Shown in pieces: positions 47,132-56,079 of a stretch of 64,000 nucleotides of DNA. The stretch lies in assembly GCA_001898185.1 (NCBI GenBank), contig MKTI01000009.1:536813-600812 (forward strand). Reading direction: 5' to 3'. Below the pieces are notes generated by a model, which saw only the letters and a program-made list of their open reading frames with translations, was not told the origin of the DNA and ran no database searches. The position numbers and the translations under genes were made by a program. This stretch comes from Cellulomonas sp. 73-145 (GTDB taxonomy: Bacteria > Actinomycetota > Actinomycetes > Actinomycetales > Cellulomonadaceae). The first letter of the stretch is position 1; each line of letters begins with the position of its first letter.

Positions 47132-48427
47132 TCAGTCCTCCGCGGAGTCCACGTCCTCAGCCGTCCCGTCGAGAACGTCATGCCATGCCGCGGGCCTGAA
47201 GTCACCCATTAGCAGGAAAGCGTTCGTAGGATCCTCCGGATCCTCAATCCCATCCAGTCGCCGATCCCACAGCATCTCCACGTCGACATCGCCCACCAAA
47301 TGGGGAAGGATTTCCTCGTACTTCCCGTCCCATTCCGGGTCGGTCGGCAGGGAGTTGAACTTCGCGGTCACCCCAATCAAGTCCGCAGTGTCGCGACCCC
47401 ATTCCACATAGCTCGTACGGGTCGCCAAGGCGATCAAGACTTCTTCACCGACCGTACGAGGCTCAAGATCGTGCAGCGCACCGGTTCGAGCCGCCGTAAA
47501 GAGGCGATCGGCTGCATCACGCATCGGCACCCACCATTCGCGCGGCTGAGCCAGAACCGTCAGAGGCATGTCGTCACGCACAACTGAATCCACATCCTCG
47601 CCCCAGTCGGATAGGAGCGTATCCAGGTCGGCCGTCATTGCCAGCAACGTGATGTACAACTCGAACCGGTTCCTCGGGCTCAACGGCCCGCGTCCTTCCG
47701 TGTCCGAGTCGTCCTCCGCAGCGAAGCGCAGGAACACGTTCGAGTCGTCAATGAGTTGATCGAAGTGCTCGACGACGATCGTCGCGCTCGCCGAGTCCGG
47801 ATCGTCCTCCTCCTGCACCCACAGCCAGTACGCACGGGAGACGAACGTCTCCCACACGGGGTCACGGAACACGTCGAGCAGGTCGTCCTCGCTTGGGTAG
47901 GTCCGATCGAGCAAGGGTGCGCCGTTGGGTGCAGGCAGCCATTGCGGCGACGGCGTGTATGGAACCTCCATCTCGTCCCCGAAGAGCGTGGCCTTCAGCC
48001 GGACATCGTCCGGAAGAGACTCGTTCGTGACCAGAAACTGAAGACCGAGCGTAATCCCGCTTTGCAGATGCTCAACAATCTCATCCGGCGACGTAGCGAA
48101 GAACTCGCGTACGACGGGCAAGTCAGACGGGACTGCGGGCAAGCCGACGCTAGAAGCCGCACGCTCCAAGGCCCGGCGGCACGCGAGCGCTACCGCTTCA
48201 GGCAGATCCGTGAGGTAGTCCTCGACCGAGGACCGATCACCGGAGCCGACGGAAGAATTGAGGTGCTGCACCAGGGCGCCAGCGTCCGTTGCTGAATCTG
48301 CCAGCGTCGTGACTTGCTCGAGAGCCGCGGGCGGGCTGCCCTCCGCAGCCGTCAGAAGGTATATCCGGGATCGCCGTTCAGTTGAAAGTGCTAGAAACAG
48401 GGGAGTGTTCACCGGGACAGAAGTCAT
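47132..48427 (-). CDS. Unknown acidic 431-aa protein
   Basis: No domain is recognised. The protein is strongly acidic, especially at both middle (QEEDDPDSASATIVVEHF, EDDSDTEGRG) and C-terminus (EDVDSAED), with no signal or membrane segment. Segments such as DPVWETFVSRAYWLWV and RNRFELYITLLAMTADLDTL suggest a helical soluble protein. Base composition is visibly less GC-rich than the flanking host genes, with more A/T third bases. That fits recent arrival with the element. It is transcribed toward the recombinase. The ATG has GAGG upstream. A host-interaction or defence role is only a guess from location. Confidence 0.75.
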   Translation of the reverse strand: MTSVPVNTPLFLALSTERRSRIYLLTAAEGSPPAALEQVTTLADSATDAGALVQHLNSSVGSGDRSSVEDYLTDLPEAVALACRRALERAASSVGLPAVPSDLPVVREFFATSPDEIVEHLQSGITLGLQFLVTNESLPDDVRLKATLFGDEMEVPYTPSPQWLPAPNGAPLLDRTYPSEDDLLDVFRDPVWETFVSRAYWLWVQEEDDPDSASATIVVEHFDQLIDDSNVFLRFAAEDDSDTEGRGPLSPRNRFELYITLLAMTADLDTLLSDWGEDVDSVVRDDMPLTVLAQPREWWVPMRDAADRLFTAARTGALHDLEPRTVGEEVLIALATRTSYVEWGRDTADLIGVTAKFNSLPTDPEWDGKYEEILPHLVGDVDVEMLWDRRLDGIEDPEDPTNAFLLMGDFRPAAWHDVLDGTAEDVDSAED

Positions 48428-48663
48428 CTCACGCCTCGCAGTTGGCGGACGGGCACTCCGTACACGGACGTGCCGCAGTTTCGATGGGCCGCTGGGCTAG
48501 TTACGGGCCAACCTGCTCGGCATCACCAACGGTATCAGCGTCGGTCCTGCGGACTGCGCCTCCAGACCGTCATCCGCTAGCGCCACAGCCGTCCCGCGAC
48601 TGCGACTGCGGGGCCCATGGCCAAGGGCGGCGCGCTGTAGTCCGCGGTGGAGCGGGCAAGGAC

Positions 48664-48687
48664 CTGATCTGCTTGAACGCAGATCAG
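48664..48687 (-). terminator. Perfect hairpin after the excisionase-like gene
   Basis: CTGATCTGC (48664-48672) and GCAGATCAG (48679-48687) form a nine-bp perfect stem around TTGAAC. It starts 13 bases past the stop of the minus-strand excisionase-like gene, so it probably ends that transcript. Confidence 0.6.
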
Positions 48688-48700
48688 CGCCATATTTGAC

Positions 48701-48928
48701 TCATACGAGCTGGTTGCGTGTGTTCTTCGTTCCCTCCGAGATCCAGGTCTCGATGGGGCGAAGGACGTGGTCGACGTCCTCCTTGCGGAGACGGATCGAG
48801 CGCCGCCCGAGCCGCATTGCGGGGAGTGTGCCGTCGGCGATGAGCATGTGGATGTACCGGGTCGTCACCCTCAGCCGATCGGCGGCTTCGGCGACCGTGA
48901 GCAGCTCGTGCTCGACGCTGATCGTCAT
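48701..48928 (-). CDS. Excisionase-like helix-turn-helix protein (MerR-type binding domain)
   Basis: The 75-aa protein reads LLTVAEAADRLRVTTRYIHM, then LIADGTLPAMRLGRRSIRLR and KEDVDHVL, the excisionase/MerR-like fold used by Xis proteins of actinobacterial integrative elements. GGAGGAA lies just before the ATG at 48928, so the upstream in-frame extension is rejected. It likely steers the nearby recombinase toward excision or regulates element genes. Confidence 0.85.
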   Translation of the reverse strand: MTISVEHELLTVAEAADRLRVTTRYIHMLIADGTLPAMRLGRRSIRLRKEDVDHVLRPIETWISEGTKNTRNQLV

Positions 48929-49213
48929 GGTTCCTCCTTCGTCGTGACGCGCGGCCGGCACCGTAGACGACCTCGGTCGTGTGGTCTGGCGACCGATCCG
49001 AGCTGCGTCTCGTGCCTGTACGAGACATCGACGGTCCTCTGCGGCCCGGTACATCGCGGTGACATCTGCGATGTCCTCGCGCATCCCCTGCCTGGGCGCG
49101 GTGACAATCCAGTGCCACCGCGCTCCGGGCACTCGATCAGGGGCCGCGCGGACCGGGACTCTGAAGTGACATCCGGCGACGCCGTGGCTCCTCGGGCGGC
49201 TTAGGATCCACAC

Positions 49214-49654
49214 ATGGGTTCGAACAGGCGTTCGAGTCGAGTGATCGCCTCGAGTTCGGCTGCGACGCGCGCCGTGCGAGCGGCCGCGTGGGCCGCCGCC
49301 AAGGCTGGTGACTCAGCGGCGTTGCTGCGGGTGGCGACCGACCCGACCGCCGACGACGAAGCCCTCGCGATCATCTGCCCGCCGATGAACGAGCTCGGGC
49401 GCCTTCCGATGGGTGTGGCTCTGGCGATCCTGGAGCATCCGCAGTGCCCAGGTGGCCTCGCGGACCGTCTCTCGAGGCATCCCGACGTGGTCGTCCGGCT
49501 CGCGGTGATCCGCCATCGCGGCTGTGGGGCGATGGCCCAGGCGTCGCTCCTCGGTGACGCCGATCATGCGGTGCGGGCTGCCGCGCGCGAGGTCTTTGCC
49601 GAGTGGACCGCACCTGGCGGTGACACCTCGGGAGGCCCGAGGACATTGAGGTGA
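49214..49654 (+). CDS. Small HEAT/LRV-like repeat protein, unknown function
   Basis: The 146-aa protein has an Arg/Ala/Ser-rich N-terminus, then about three short helical repeats (DSAALLRVATDPTADDEALA; ALAILEHPQCPGGLADRLSR; HPDVVVRLAVIRHRGCGAMA). These are of the kind seen in leucine-rich-variant or HEAT-like proteins. Such repeats bind proteins or nucleic acid. It is followed by a strong hairpin that overlaps its stop codon. Flanking DNA repeats the motif GGTGACAT several times. Confidence 0.6.
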   Translation: MGSNRRSSRVIASSSAATRAVRAAAWAAAKAGDSAALLRVATDPTADDEALAIICPPMNELGRLPMGVALAILEHPQCPGGLADRLSRHPDVVVRLAVIRHRGCGAMAQASLLGDADHAVRAAAREVFAEWTAPGGDTSGGPRTLR

Positions 49655-49681
49655 CATTCGGCCGCGAGGCCTGATGTCACC
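49650..49681. terminator. Hairpin with GGTGACAT arms and GCGA tetraloop
   Basis: GGTGACAT (49650-49657) pairs perfectly with ATGTCACC (49674-49681). Inside, GGCC-GCGA-GGCC adds a four-bp stem with a GNRA loop, separated by two unpaired bases per side. It overlaps the stop codon of the repeat-protein gene. Terminator or protein-binding RNA/DNA structure are both possible. Confidence 0.55.
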
Positions 49682-49740
49682 GCGTTGTACAGCGCCTCTG
49701 CGGAACGTCTCCCGTGTCCAAGCGACACGGGGAGGCGAGC

Positions 49741-50595
49741 ATGACCATCGAGAACCAAGCACGGCAGCGTGAGGATGGCGAGCGGATCGTCCGCACGCGC
49801 GAGTGCCTGCTCAGCGTGCTGGCGAGGATCGACGGCGAGGGCTGGGACGGGGCCGCGGGCACCCGGCTGCTGACGTTCATCCGAGCCGACCTCGTCCGGC
49901 CGCTGGTCGCGGGTTGGGGCCTGCGGGGGTTCGCCGCTTCCCAGGCCGAGGCTTCCGCGTGGCAGGCGGCGTGGCGTGTGCTGACGACGGCCCGGCTGCG
50001 TGAGGCCGACTCGCCTTGGGGAGTGGTGTGGAAGGCCGCGAGCCGAGCGGTTCACGGCGAGGCCGCAGCTGCGCTGTTCGGCAAGGCCGAGCGGCGCTCA
50101 TGGGAGTTGCTCGCGGGTCCTGCGGCGCAGCTGGAGAGCCTTGAGAAGTGGATCGACTTGGGTCTGGATGCGATCAGCGACGACTACCTCGCCGAGAGCG
50201 TCGACTTCACCATCGCGCAGGAGACGGCGGCGGCGGCGCTGTCCGCTGCCGGCTGGCAGCGCGATGAGGCCGACCACATCGTCGCGATGACCGTGCAGCT
50301 GCAGGCACTGCCCAGGGACCGTCGATGCACCGTGATCGGCTGGCGAACCATGGCCGACGAGCTTGGTCTGCCACCCTGGCAGGCCCGTCGACTGTGCGTC
50401 GTCCTGCTCGGCACGCCGGAGTGGCTGGGCCTGATTCCGCGTCTCGTGTTGAGCGGTTCCGGGGCACTTCGGACGCCCGGGATCGGCGCCGCGCTGCGGT
50501 CGACCCGGGTGCGTCGGCACCGCTCGCCCGTACTCGCGGCGCAACGCGCGGAGCGGCTGGCGGAGCCGACTTGTCCACAGCGGGCGGCGAGCTGA
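49741..50595 (+). CDS. Unknown 284-aa protein upstream of the Tad region
   Basis: No family is recognised. The start at ATG 49741 has GGGGAGG upstream. The product is soluble and Ala/Arg/Leu-rich. Helical segments such as ASAWQAAWRVLTTARLREAD and a possible helix-turn-helix around TVIGWRTMADELGLPPWQAR suggest DNA binding or an RNA-polymerase-associated role. That last part is a guess. It may be the first gene of the group that leads into the pilus operon. Confidence 0.6.
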   Translation: MTIENQARQREDGERIVRTRECLLSVLARIDGEGWDGAAGTRLLTFIRADLVRPLVAGWGLRGFAASQAEASAWQAAWRVLTTARLREADSPWGVVWKAASRAVHGEAAAALFGKAERRSWELLAGPAAQLESLEKWIDLGLDAISDDYLAESVDFTIAQETAAAALSAAGWQRDEADHIVAMTVQLQALPRDRRCTVIGWRTMADELGLPPWQARRLCVVLLGTPEWLGLIPRLVLSGSGALRTPGIGAALRSTRVRRHRSPVLAAQRAERLAEPTCPQRAAS

Positions 50596-50799
50596 GTGAT
50601 GTCCACAGATCTCGGGCCGACACCCTCGGTCGTGTCTGCATTGGCGCACACCAGTGCCATGCGATGCGCCGCAGTCAGGAAGCTCCTGACCTTTCGAGGG
50701 TTGGCCTATGACGGATCGGGGTGTCCAATGGGACAAACCGACACCGCCGTCAAGCCGGCCCGCCGTGCTTGTGGGCCGGACGGGAGCAGGTGTGCGCCG

Positions 50800-51387
50800 A
50801 TGGGCAGTCGACAGAGCACCGCAGGGGGCGCGACCGTCGTCATGGTCGCGTTGCTCGTGGCCGCCTGCTCGCCAAACAGCGCCCCTGGCCCGGGCACGAC
50901 GACATCGGGCGTGACAGCAACCACGGCAGCTCCGTCGACGGCAACCCCGACGGCCTCGGTCGATCCGGCCGTTGCCGCCGCCGAGGCGGCGATCCTCAAG
51001 GCCTATCGAGGCTATTGGGACGCCAAGGTCGCCCTCTACGCCGACCCACCCCAGACGATCGGACCTGAGCTTCAGACGTACGCCGTCGACCAGGCTCTCG
51101 CGGACGTCGGGCAGACGCAGTTCACCCTGCGGCAGTCGGGGATCGTCTTCCGGGGTTCACCTTCGATCCAGCCCACCGTGTCCGACGTCGTCCCCGGAGA
51201 CGGCGGCAGCGCCAAGATCACCGACTGCGTCGACTCGACGAACTGGCAGCCCGTCTACGCCGCAACGGGGGCGTCGGCCGCGGCGCCGGGCCAAGCCGCG
51301 CGCTTGATCACGGATTCAACGGCGTACTTCTACGACGGTCGTTGGACGATCCGCGCGTCGGTCGTCAACCGGGACAAGACGTGCTGA
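50800..51387 (+). CDS. Putative lipoprotein preceding the Tad operon
   Basis: The 195-aa protein has a signal ending in LVAACSP, so it should be lipidated at the cysteine. A Thr/Ser/Pro-rich linker follows, then a small alpha-beta domain (AAILKAYRGYWDAKVALYAD through YFYDGRWTIRASVV) with two cysteines that may pair. Similar lipoproteins accompany actinobacterial envelope systems, but no function is known. It overlaps the next gene by seven bases, so the two are co-translated. Confidence 0.72.
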   Translation: MGSRQSTAGGATVVMVALLVAACSPNSAPGPGTTTSGVTATTAAPSTATPTASVDPAVAAAEAAILKAYRGYWDAKVALYADPPQTIGPELQTYAVDQALADVGQTQFTLRQSGIVFRGSPSIQPTVSDVVPGDGGSAKITDCVDSTNWQPVYAATGASAAAPGQAARLITDSTAYFYDGRWTIRASVVNRDKTC

Positions 51388-52301
51388 GCAAGCTGGCGGC
51401 CACGGTCGCCGTCCTGGCCACGGTGGTTGTCGGCTCCGCGTCGCGCGCCGACGCCGCGGACCCGGTCTCGTGCCTGCCGGGCACTCAGGTCTGTGTCGTC
51501 CAGGTCACCCAGCCTGGGACCCAGCCGAGTGCCGGCACGCCGAACAGCGGAGTCGTTGCGAGCACCGGGCAACGGGTCTGCACCGTTCCCGCAACGGGCG
51601 CGCAGGTGTCTTGCTTCGACCCCGTCTGGGGATGGTGGAACGACCAGGACGGCTGCTACTGGAAGCTGGCCGATCCTCAGCCGGCGGACAACGTGTGGTG
51701 GGAGGGGCACTACCCGAACGGCGCGATCTGGGACGTGCTCTGCTTCCCTATCCGCCCGGGGAGCAGCGCAGGCGGGTGGACATGGCGCGCGTCGCCGCCG
51801 CCGGGCTATGGCGGCACGTCGGTGACGCCGGCGCAGCTGGCGCAGCAGGCGGTGGACCAGATGACGCTGTTGGGTCCGGAGATCCACCTGTCCATCCCCG
51901 CTGACAAGTTCGCCACGGTCGGGGTCCCGGTGTGGTTGTGGACGGGCGTGACGCCGGCGACGTGGGGCCCGAACTCGGCGACGGCCGCGGTGCCGGGCCT
52001 GTCGGTGACCGCAACGGCGCAGGCGCGCCAGATCGTCTGGGACACCGGTGACGGCCTCTCCGAGACATGCCGTAACCCCGGGACGGCGTACTACGCCGGC
52101 GGGGTGACGTCGCCGACGTGCCAGCACGTCTACCAGCGCTCGTCGGCCGAGCAGCCGGGGCTGGCGTACCCGATCAGGGCGACGACGACGTGGGACGTGA
52201 CCTGGACCGGTGGCGGGGCATCGGGCTCCTTGACGGTCACACGGGTCTCGACCGGGCAGATACGGGTCGGTGAGGTGCAGGTGCTCGTGACGACGAGCTG
52301 A
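51381..52301 (+). CDS. Secreted protein preceding the Tad operon
   Basis: The 306-aa protein starts at GTG 51381, within the end of the lipoprotein gene, and has an ordinary signal peptide (KLAATVAVLATVVVGS...ADAA). The mature part holds several cysteines and Trp-rich segments (FDPVWGWWNDQDGCYWKLAD). It then has a beta-rich region ending TGQIRVGEVQVLVTTS. Proteins of this look are common beside actinobacterial Tad operons, and their role is unknown. It may be a surface partner or pilus accessory. Confidence 0.7.
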   Translation: MLSKLAATVAVLATVVVGSASRADAADPVSCLPGTQVCVVQVTQPGTQPSAGTPNSGVVASTGQRVCTVPATGAQVSCFDPVWGWWNDQDGCYWKLADPQPADNVWWEGHYPNGAIWDVLCFPIRPGSSAGGWTWRASPPPGYGGTSVTPAQLAQQAVDQMTLLGPEIHLSIPADKFATVGVPVWLWTGVTPATWGPNSATAAVPGLSVTATAQARQIVWDTGDGLSETCRNPGTAYYAGGVTSPTCQHVYQRSSAEQPGLAYPIRATTTWDVTWTGGGASGSLTVTRVSTGQIRVGEVQVLVTTS

Positions 52302-52341
52302 GTCGAACGGGGCCGCGTGCGGCTGCCGCGAAGGGGGACCG

Positions 52342-53019
52342 ATGACGACGACAGGCGAACGCCGAGGGCTGGACGGTCGGACGGCCGTGGACGGGCTTCG
52401 ACCGGTGAGCGTGGTCGGGCCGCGTGGTCGGCGTCGTCCGGGGCTGCTGGTCGCGGGTGTGGCGATGGTGGTCCTGGGTGCGTTGGCGGCGATCTGGCTG
52501 GTGTCCGCCTCCGGGCATCGGGTGCCGGTGGTGATGGTGGCCCGGGACGTGGCCTACGGCTCCGTGGTGACCCGTGAGGACCTGACGACGACGTCGGTCG
52601 CTGTGGATCCGTCGGTCGCCGTGGTGCCGGCCGGCCAGGCGAGTTCGCTGGTGGGGCAGCGGGCGACTGTGGAGCTGCGGGCGGGGGCCCTGGTGACCCG
52701 CGCCGATGTGACGTCGGCGGGCGTGGTCGGGGCTGAGCAGGTGCTCGTGCCTCTGCCGCTGGCGGCGGGTCGCGTGCCGGCCAGTGGCTTGTCTGCTGGT
52801 GATCGGCTGCTCGTGGTCGACGCGCCGGCGGCGGGGGCCGACCCGGCGCCGGGGGTGCCGCGCTCGTTCGCCGCGCAGGTGGTGCGGGTCGGGCCGGCGG
52901 ACGTCAACGGCACGGTGGTCGTCGACGTGGTCGCCTCGGCGGGGGATGGTCCGGCGTTGGCGACCCGGGCGGCGACCGGCCGGTTCGTGATCGTGGTGCT
53001 GCCGGCGGTGACCCCGTGA
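52342..53019 (+). CDS. cpaB: SAF-domain pilus assembly protein CpaB/RcpC-like
   Basis: The 225-aa protein has a cytoplasmic N-terminus, one membrane helix (LLVAGVAMVVLGALAAIWLV) and a periplasmic SAF domain (VPVVMVARDVAYGSVVTRED). In Tad systems CpaB-like proteins sit at the envelope and help assemble the pilus channel. AAGGGGGA precedes the ATG. The stop overlaps the next gene by four bases. Confidence 0.83.
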   Translation: MTTTGERRGLDGRTAVDGLRPVSVVGPRGRRRPGLLVAGVAMVVLGALAAIWLVSASGHRVPVVMVARDVAYGSVVTREDLTTTSVAVDPSVAVVPAGQASSLVGQRATVELRAGALVTRADVTSAGVVGAEQVLVPLPLAAGRVPASGLSAGDRLLVVDAPAAGADPAPGVPRSFAAQVVRVGPADVNGTVVVDVVASAGDGPALATRAATGRFVIVVLPAVTP

Positions 53020-53783
53020 GCGTCGTCGCGCTCACCTCGGCCCACGGTGCGCCGGGGGTCACGACGACCGCGTTCGCTGTGGCGTCGGTCTGGCCTGAGG
53101 TGCGTTCGGGTCGCCGGGTGCTGCTGATCGACGCCGATCCCGCGGGTTCGGGCCTGGTGAGCGGGCCGTTGCGGGCGGGGATCGCCGACGCCGCAGGGGT
53201 CTCGGTGCTGGCGGCGGCTCGCCTGCCCCTGTCGGGGGAGCGGGTGATCGGCTGCTGCGTGGCGCTGGACCCGGGCGGCGCGCGGATGGTGCTGCCCGGG
53301 ATCGCCGACCCGCGTCAGGCCCGGCCACTGGGGCCGACATGGGCGGCGCTCGTCGATGTGGCGCGCGACCTGTCGGCGGGCGGTGTCGATGTCCTGGTCG
53401 ACGTCGGGCGACTGGGGCATCGCTGGGAGCCGACGGCCTGGTTGGCGGCGGCCGATCTGCTGGCGGTCGTCGTGCGCGGCGAACTGGCCTCGGTGCTGCC
53501 GGCGACGGCCGCGGTCCGCGCTCTTACTCCGCAGCGACAGGGCGGCTCCGCACCGGTGGGAGTGGTGGTGGACCCAGGCCCGTACACGTCCGCGGACATC
53601 GCGTCCGCGCTCGGCGTGGGGGAGGTGCTCGCGGTTGTGCACGACGTTCGGGTGGCTCGGGCGCTGATGGAGGGCGGCTCCGGCGGGTGGATCGACCGGT
53701 CGGCGCTGATGCGCTCGGCCCGGTCGCTGGTGCGGCGGGTGGCCGAGCTGGTGCCGGACGTCGATCCGGTGGTGGCGCGATGA
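53016..53783 (+). CDS. TadZ/CpaE-like ParA-family protein with altered P-loop
   Basis: The 255-aa protein shows the ParA/MinD layout: an N-terminal P-loop region followed by RVLLIDADPAGSG, then VDVLVDVGRLG. The usual KGGxGKTT motif reads HGAPGVTTTAF, with the catalytic lysine replaced by valine. TadZ proteins often have degenerate P-loops and mark the site of pilus assembly at the membrane, so a structural role fits. GTG 53016 overlaps cpaB; the stop overlaps tadA. Confidence 0.78.
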   Translation: MSVVALTSAHGAPGVTTTAFAVASVWPEVRSGRRVLLIDADPAGSGLVSGPLRAGIADAAGVSVLAAARLPLSGERVIGCCVALDPGGARMVLPGIADPRQARPLGPTWAALVDVARDLSAGGVDVLVDVGRLGHRWEPTAWLAAADLLAVVVRGELASVLPATAAVRALTPQRQGGSAPVGVVVDPGPYTSADIASALGVGEVLAVVHDVRVARALMEGGSGGWIDRSALMRSARSLVRRVAELVPDVDPVVAR

Positions 53784-55219
53784 CCGGCCTCGACGAGCGC
53801 CCCGCGCGCGTGTTCGCCCCCGCCGCGCCGGTCGTCCCGACGACGATCCCGGGGCTGACGGTGGGGGAGTCCGTGCTGGCGGTCGCGGACCCAACGCTGG
53901 TCCGGCAGGTGCGGGCCGTCGTGGCCGAGCGGCTGGCGGAGCGGTTGCAGAACGGGCCGATCCAGGCACCGGACGCCCGTCGCGAGCTGGCCCGTTCGCT
54001 CGTCGCCACGGAGCTGTCCGAACGTGGGCGTGACCGGGTTCGCCGGGGCGAAGAGCCGTGGCCGGTCGACGTAGAGCTGGCGACGGCTCGAGCGGTGATG
54101 GCGGCCTTGTTCGGGTTGGGCCGGTTGCAGCCGCTGATCGACGACCCGGACGTGGAGAACATCGAAGTCGACGGCTACGACCAGGTCTGGGTCTCCTACG
54201 CCGACGGCCGCGATGTGCGCCACCCACCGGTGGCGGACTCCGACGCGGAGCTGATCGAGGCCCTGCAGCTGCTGGCCGCCCGCACCGGCGGCGCGGAACG
54301 CACGTTCACCTCCGCGCATCCCGCGTTGCACCTGCGCCTGGAGGACGGGTCCCGACTGGCCGCCGTCGCCTGGACGACACCCAAGCCGCATGTGGTGATC
54401 CGCCGGCACCGGGTGCGGGACATCGACCTGGATGACCTCATCGCGCTGGGCACCTTGGACACGGTGCTGGCGGGGTTCCTGCGGGCGGCGGTCCGGGCGG
54501 GCAAGAACATCGTGGTGACGGGCCTGCAGAACGCTGGCAAGACGACATTGATCCGGGCGCTGGCGAACGAGTTCGACCCGATGGAACGGTTCGCCACCAT
54601 CGAGAAGGAGTACGAGCTCCATCTGCACGACCTGCCCGACCGGCACCCCCGGGTCGTCGCACTCGAGGCTCGCGAGGGCTCTGCCGAGCACGACGCCGCG
54701 GGGCGCCGGGCCGGCGAGGTGACGTTGTCGGACCTCGTCGTGGACGCCCTGCGGCTGAACCTGCGCCGGATCATCGTCGGGGAGGTCCGCGGCCCCGAGG
54801 TCCTGCCGATGCTTGAGGCGATGTCCACCGGCGACGGGTCGCTGTGCACGCTGCACGCCCGCACCGCGGCGCACGCGATCGACCGGATCGTCACCTTGTG
54901 CCTGTCGGCCGGGGTGCAGATGACCGACACGTTCGCCTACCGGCTCCTGGCCGGCTCGGTGGATCTGTTCGTGCACATCGAGCTGCTCACCGAGCACGGC
55001 CAACGACATCGGTACGTGTCGCAGGTCCTGGAGGTCAACGGTCTGGGGGAGACCAACCGGCCCGCCACCACCGCGGTGTTCGGACCCGGTCCGGACGGGC
55101 GGGCCGTGCCCCTGCATCGGCCGGGGTTCTTGCACGAGCTGGTTCGGGCGGGGTTCGACGAGCGCCTGCTGGACCACCGCGACGGCACCTGGCCCAGCCC
55201 CGTGGGCGGTGCCCGGTGA
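53780..55219 (+). CDS. tadA: Tad secretion ATPase TadA/CpaF
   Basis: TadA powers pilus assembly and retraction. The 479-aa protein has an N-terminal domain, then Walker A GLQNAGKTTLIRAL near residues 247-260. The Asp-box region and Walker B RRIIVGEVRGPEVLPM follow, and the His box near GDGSLCTLHARTAAHA. ATG 53780 overlaps the TadZ gene; the long upstream open frame is a shadow of tadZ. It lies in the cytoplasm, bound to TadB/TadC. Confidence 0.92.
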   Translation: MTGLDERPARVFAPAAPVVPTTIPGLTVGESVLAVADPTLVRQVRAVVAERLAERLQNGPIQAPDARRELARSLVATELSERGRDRVRRGEEPWPVDVELATARAVMAALFGLGRLQPLIDDPDVENIEVDGYDQVWVSYADGRDVRHPPVADSDAELIEALQLLAARTGGAERTFTSAHPALHLRLEDGSRLAAVAWTTPKPHVVIRRHRVRDIDLDDLIALGTLDTVLAGFLRAAVRAGKNIVVTGLQNAGKTTLIRALANEFDPMERFATIEKEYELHLHDLPDRHPRVVALEAREGSAEHDAAGRRAGEVTLSDLVVDALRLNLRRIIVGEVRGPEVLPMLEAMSTGDGSLCTLHARTAAHAIDRIVTLCLSAGVQMTDTFAYRLLAGSVDLFVHIELLTEHGQRHRYVSQVLEVNGLGETNRPATTAVFGPGPDGRAVPLHRPGFLHELVRAGFDERLLDHRDGTWPSPVGGAR

Positions 55220-56079
55220 GCGTCCTTCTGGCCGCCATTGCGGGAGCGGTGTTCGTCGCGGGGCTTCTCGTCACGGTGCTGGGCGTGCGGCGCACCGAAC
55301 CAGCGCCGCCGAAGGCTCGTCGTCGGCGGGCACGGGCCGGGGCGGGCTGGTGGGGTCGGTGGCGGTGGCTGGTTGCCGGCGCAGCGGGGTTGACGGTGTG
55401 GGCGGTGACGCGTTGGCCGGTTGCCGGGCTGATCGTGGCCGCGGTGCTCGTGGGGCTGCCGTACTTGCTCGGCTCGGCGAAGGTCGCCGCCCGGGCGATC
55501 GACCGGGTCGAGGCGATCGAGGAGTGGACCCGCCGTCTGGCCGACGTCCTGGCCACCGGCGTCGGGCTGGAGCAGGCCCTGACCGTCTCAGCATCGTCCT
55601 GCCCACCGCCGCTGCGCACGGAAGTCAGCGCCCTGGTCGCACGACTGACCGCCCGGTGGCCGACCGAACAAGCCCTCCGGGCCTTCGCCGACGACCTGAA
55701 CGACGCCTCGGGGGACTTCGTCGTCGCCTCGCTCCTGCTCGCGTCCCGACGCCGCGGCCCGGGCCTGGCGGGGGTGCTTACTGCCGTGGCCGGTTCGGTG
55801 GCTGACGAGGTCGCTTCTCGCCGCAAGGTCGAAGCAGAACGCGCTAAGCCCCGCTCCACCGCCCGGCTCGTCACCCTGATCACCCTCGGCGTAGCCGGAG
55901 TTCTGACCCTCAACGGCACGTACCTGGCCCCCTACGGCGACACCCTGGGCCAGCTCGTCCTGGCCGCGATCGCCGCGGCGTTCACCGGCTGCCTGCTGTG
56001 GATGCGGGCGCTGACCCTGACCCCGCCCGCCTCCCGGTTCCTCACCGGGCCCGGGATCGGGGCCGGGGGTCCGCGATGA
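55216..56079 (+). CDS. tadB: Tad inner-membrane platform protein TadB-like
   Basis: The 287-aa protein has an N-terminal helix, a basic stretch, then two more helices. A GspF-type cytoplasmic domain (IEEWTRRLADVLATGVGLEQAL) follows, and a final pair of helices. It should form the membrane platform with TadC. GTG 55216 overlaps tadA by four bases and the stop overlaps tadC. Confidence 0.85.
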   Translation: MSVLLAAIAGAVFVAGLLVTVLGVRRTEPAPPKARRRRARAGAGWWGRWRWLVAGAAGLTVWAVTRWPVAGLIVAAVLVGLPYLLGSAKVAARAIDRVEAIEEWTRRLADVLATGVGLEQALTVSASSCPPPLRTEVSALVARLTARWPTEQALRAFADDLNDASGDFVVASLLLASRRRGPGLAGVLTAVAGSVADEVASRRKVEAERAKPRSTARLVTLITLGVAGVLTLNGTYLAPYGDTLGQLVLAAIAAAFTGCLLWMRALTLTPPASRFLTGPGIGAGGPR

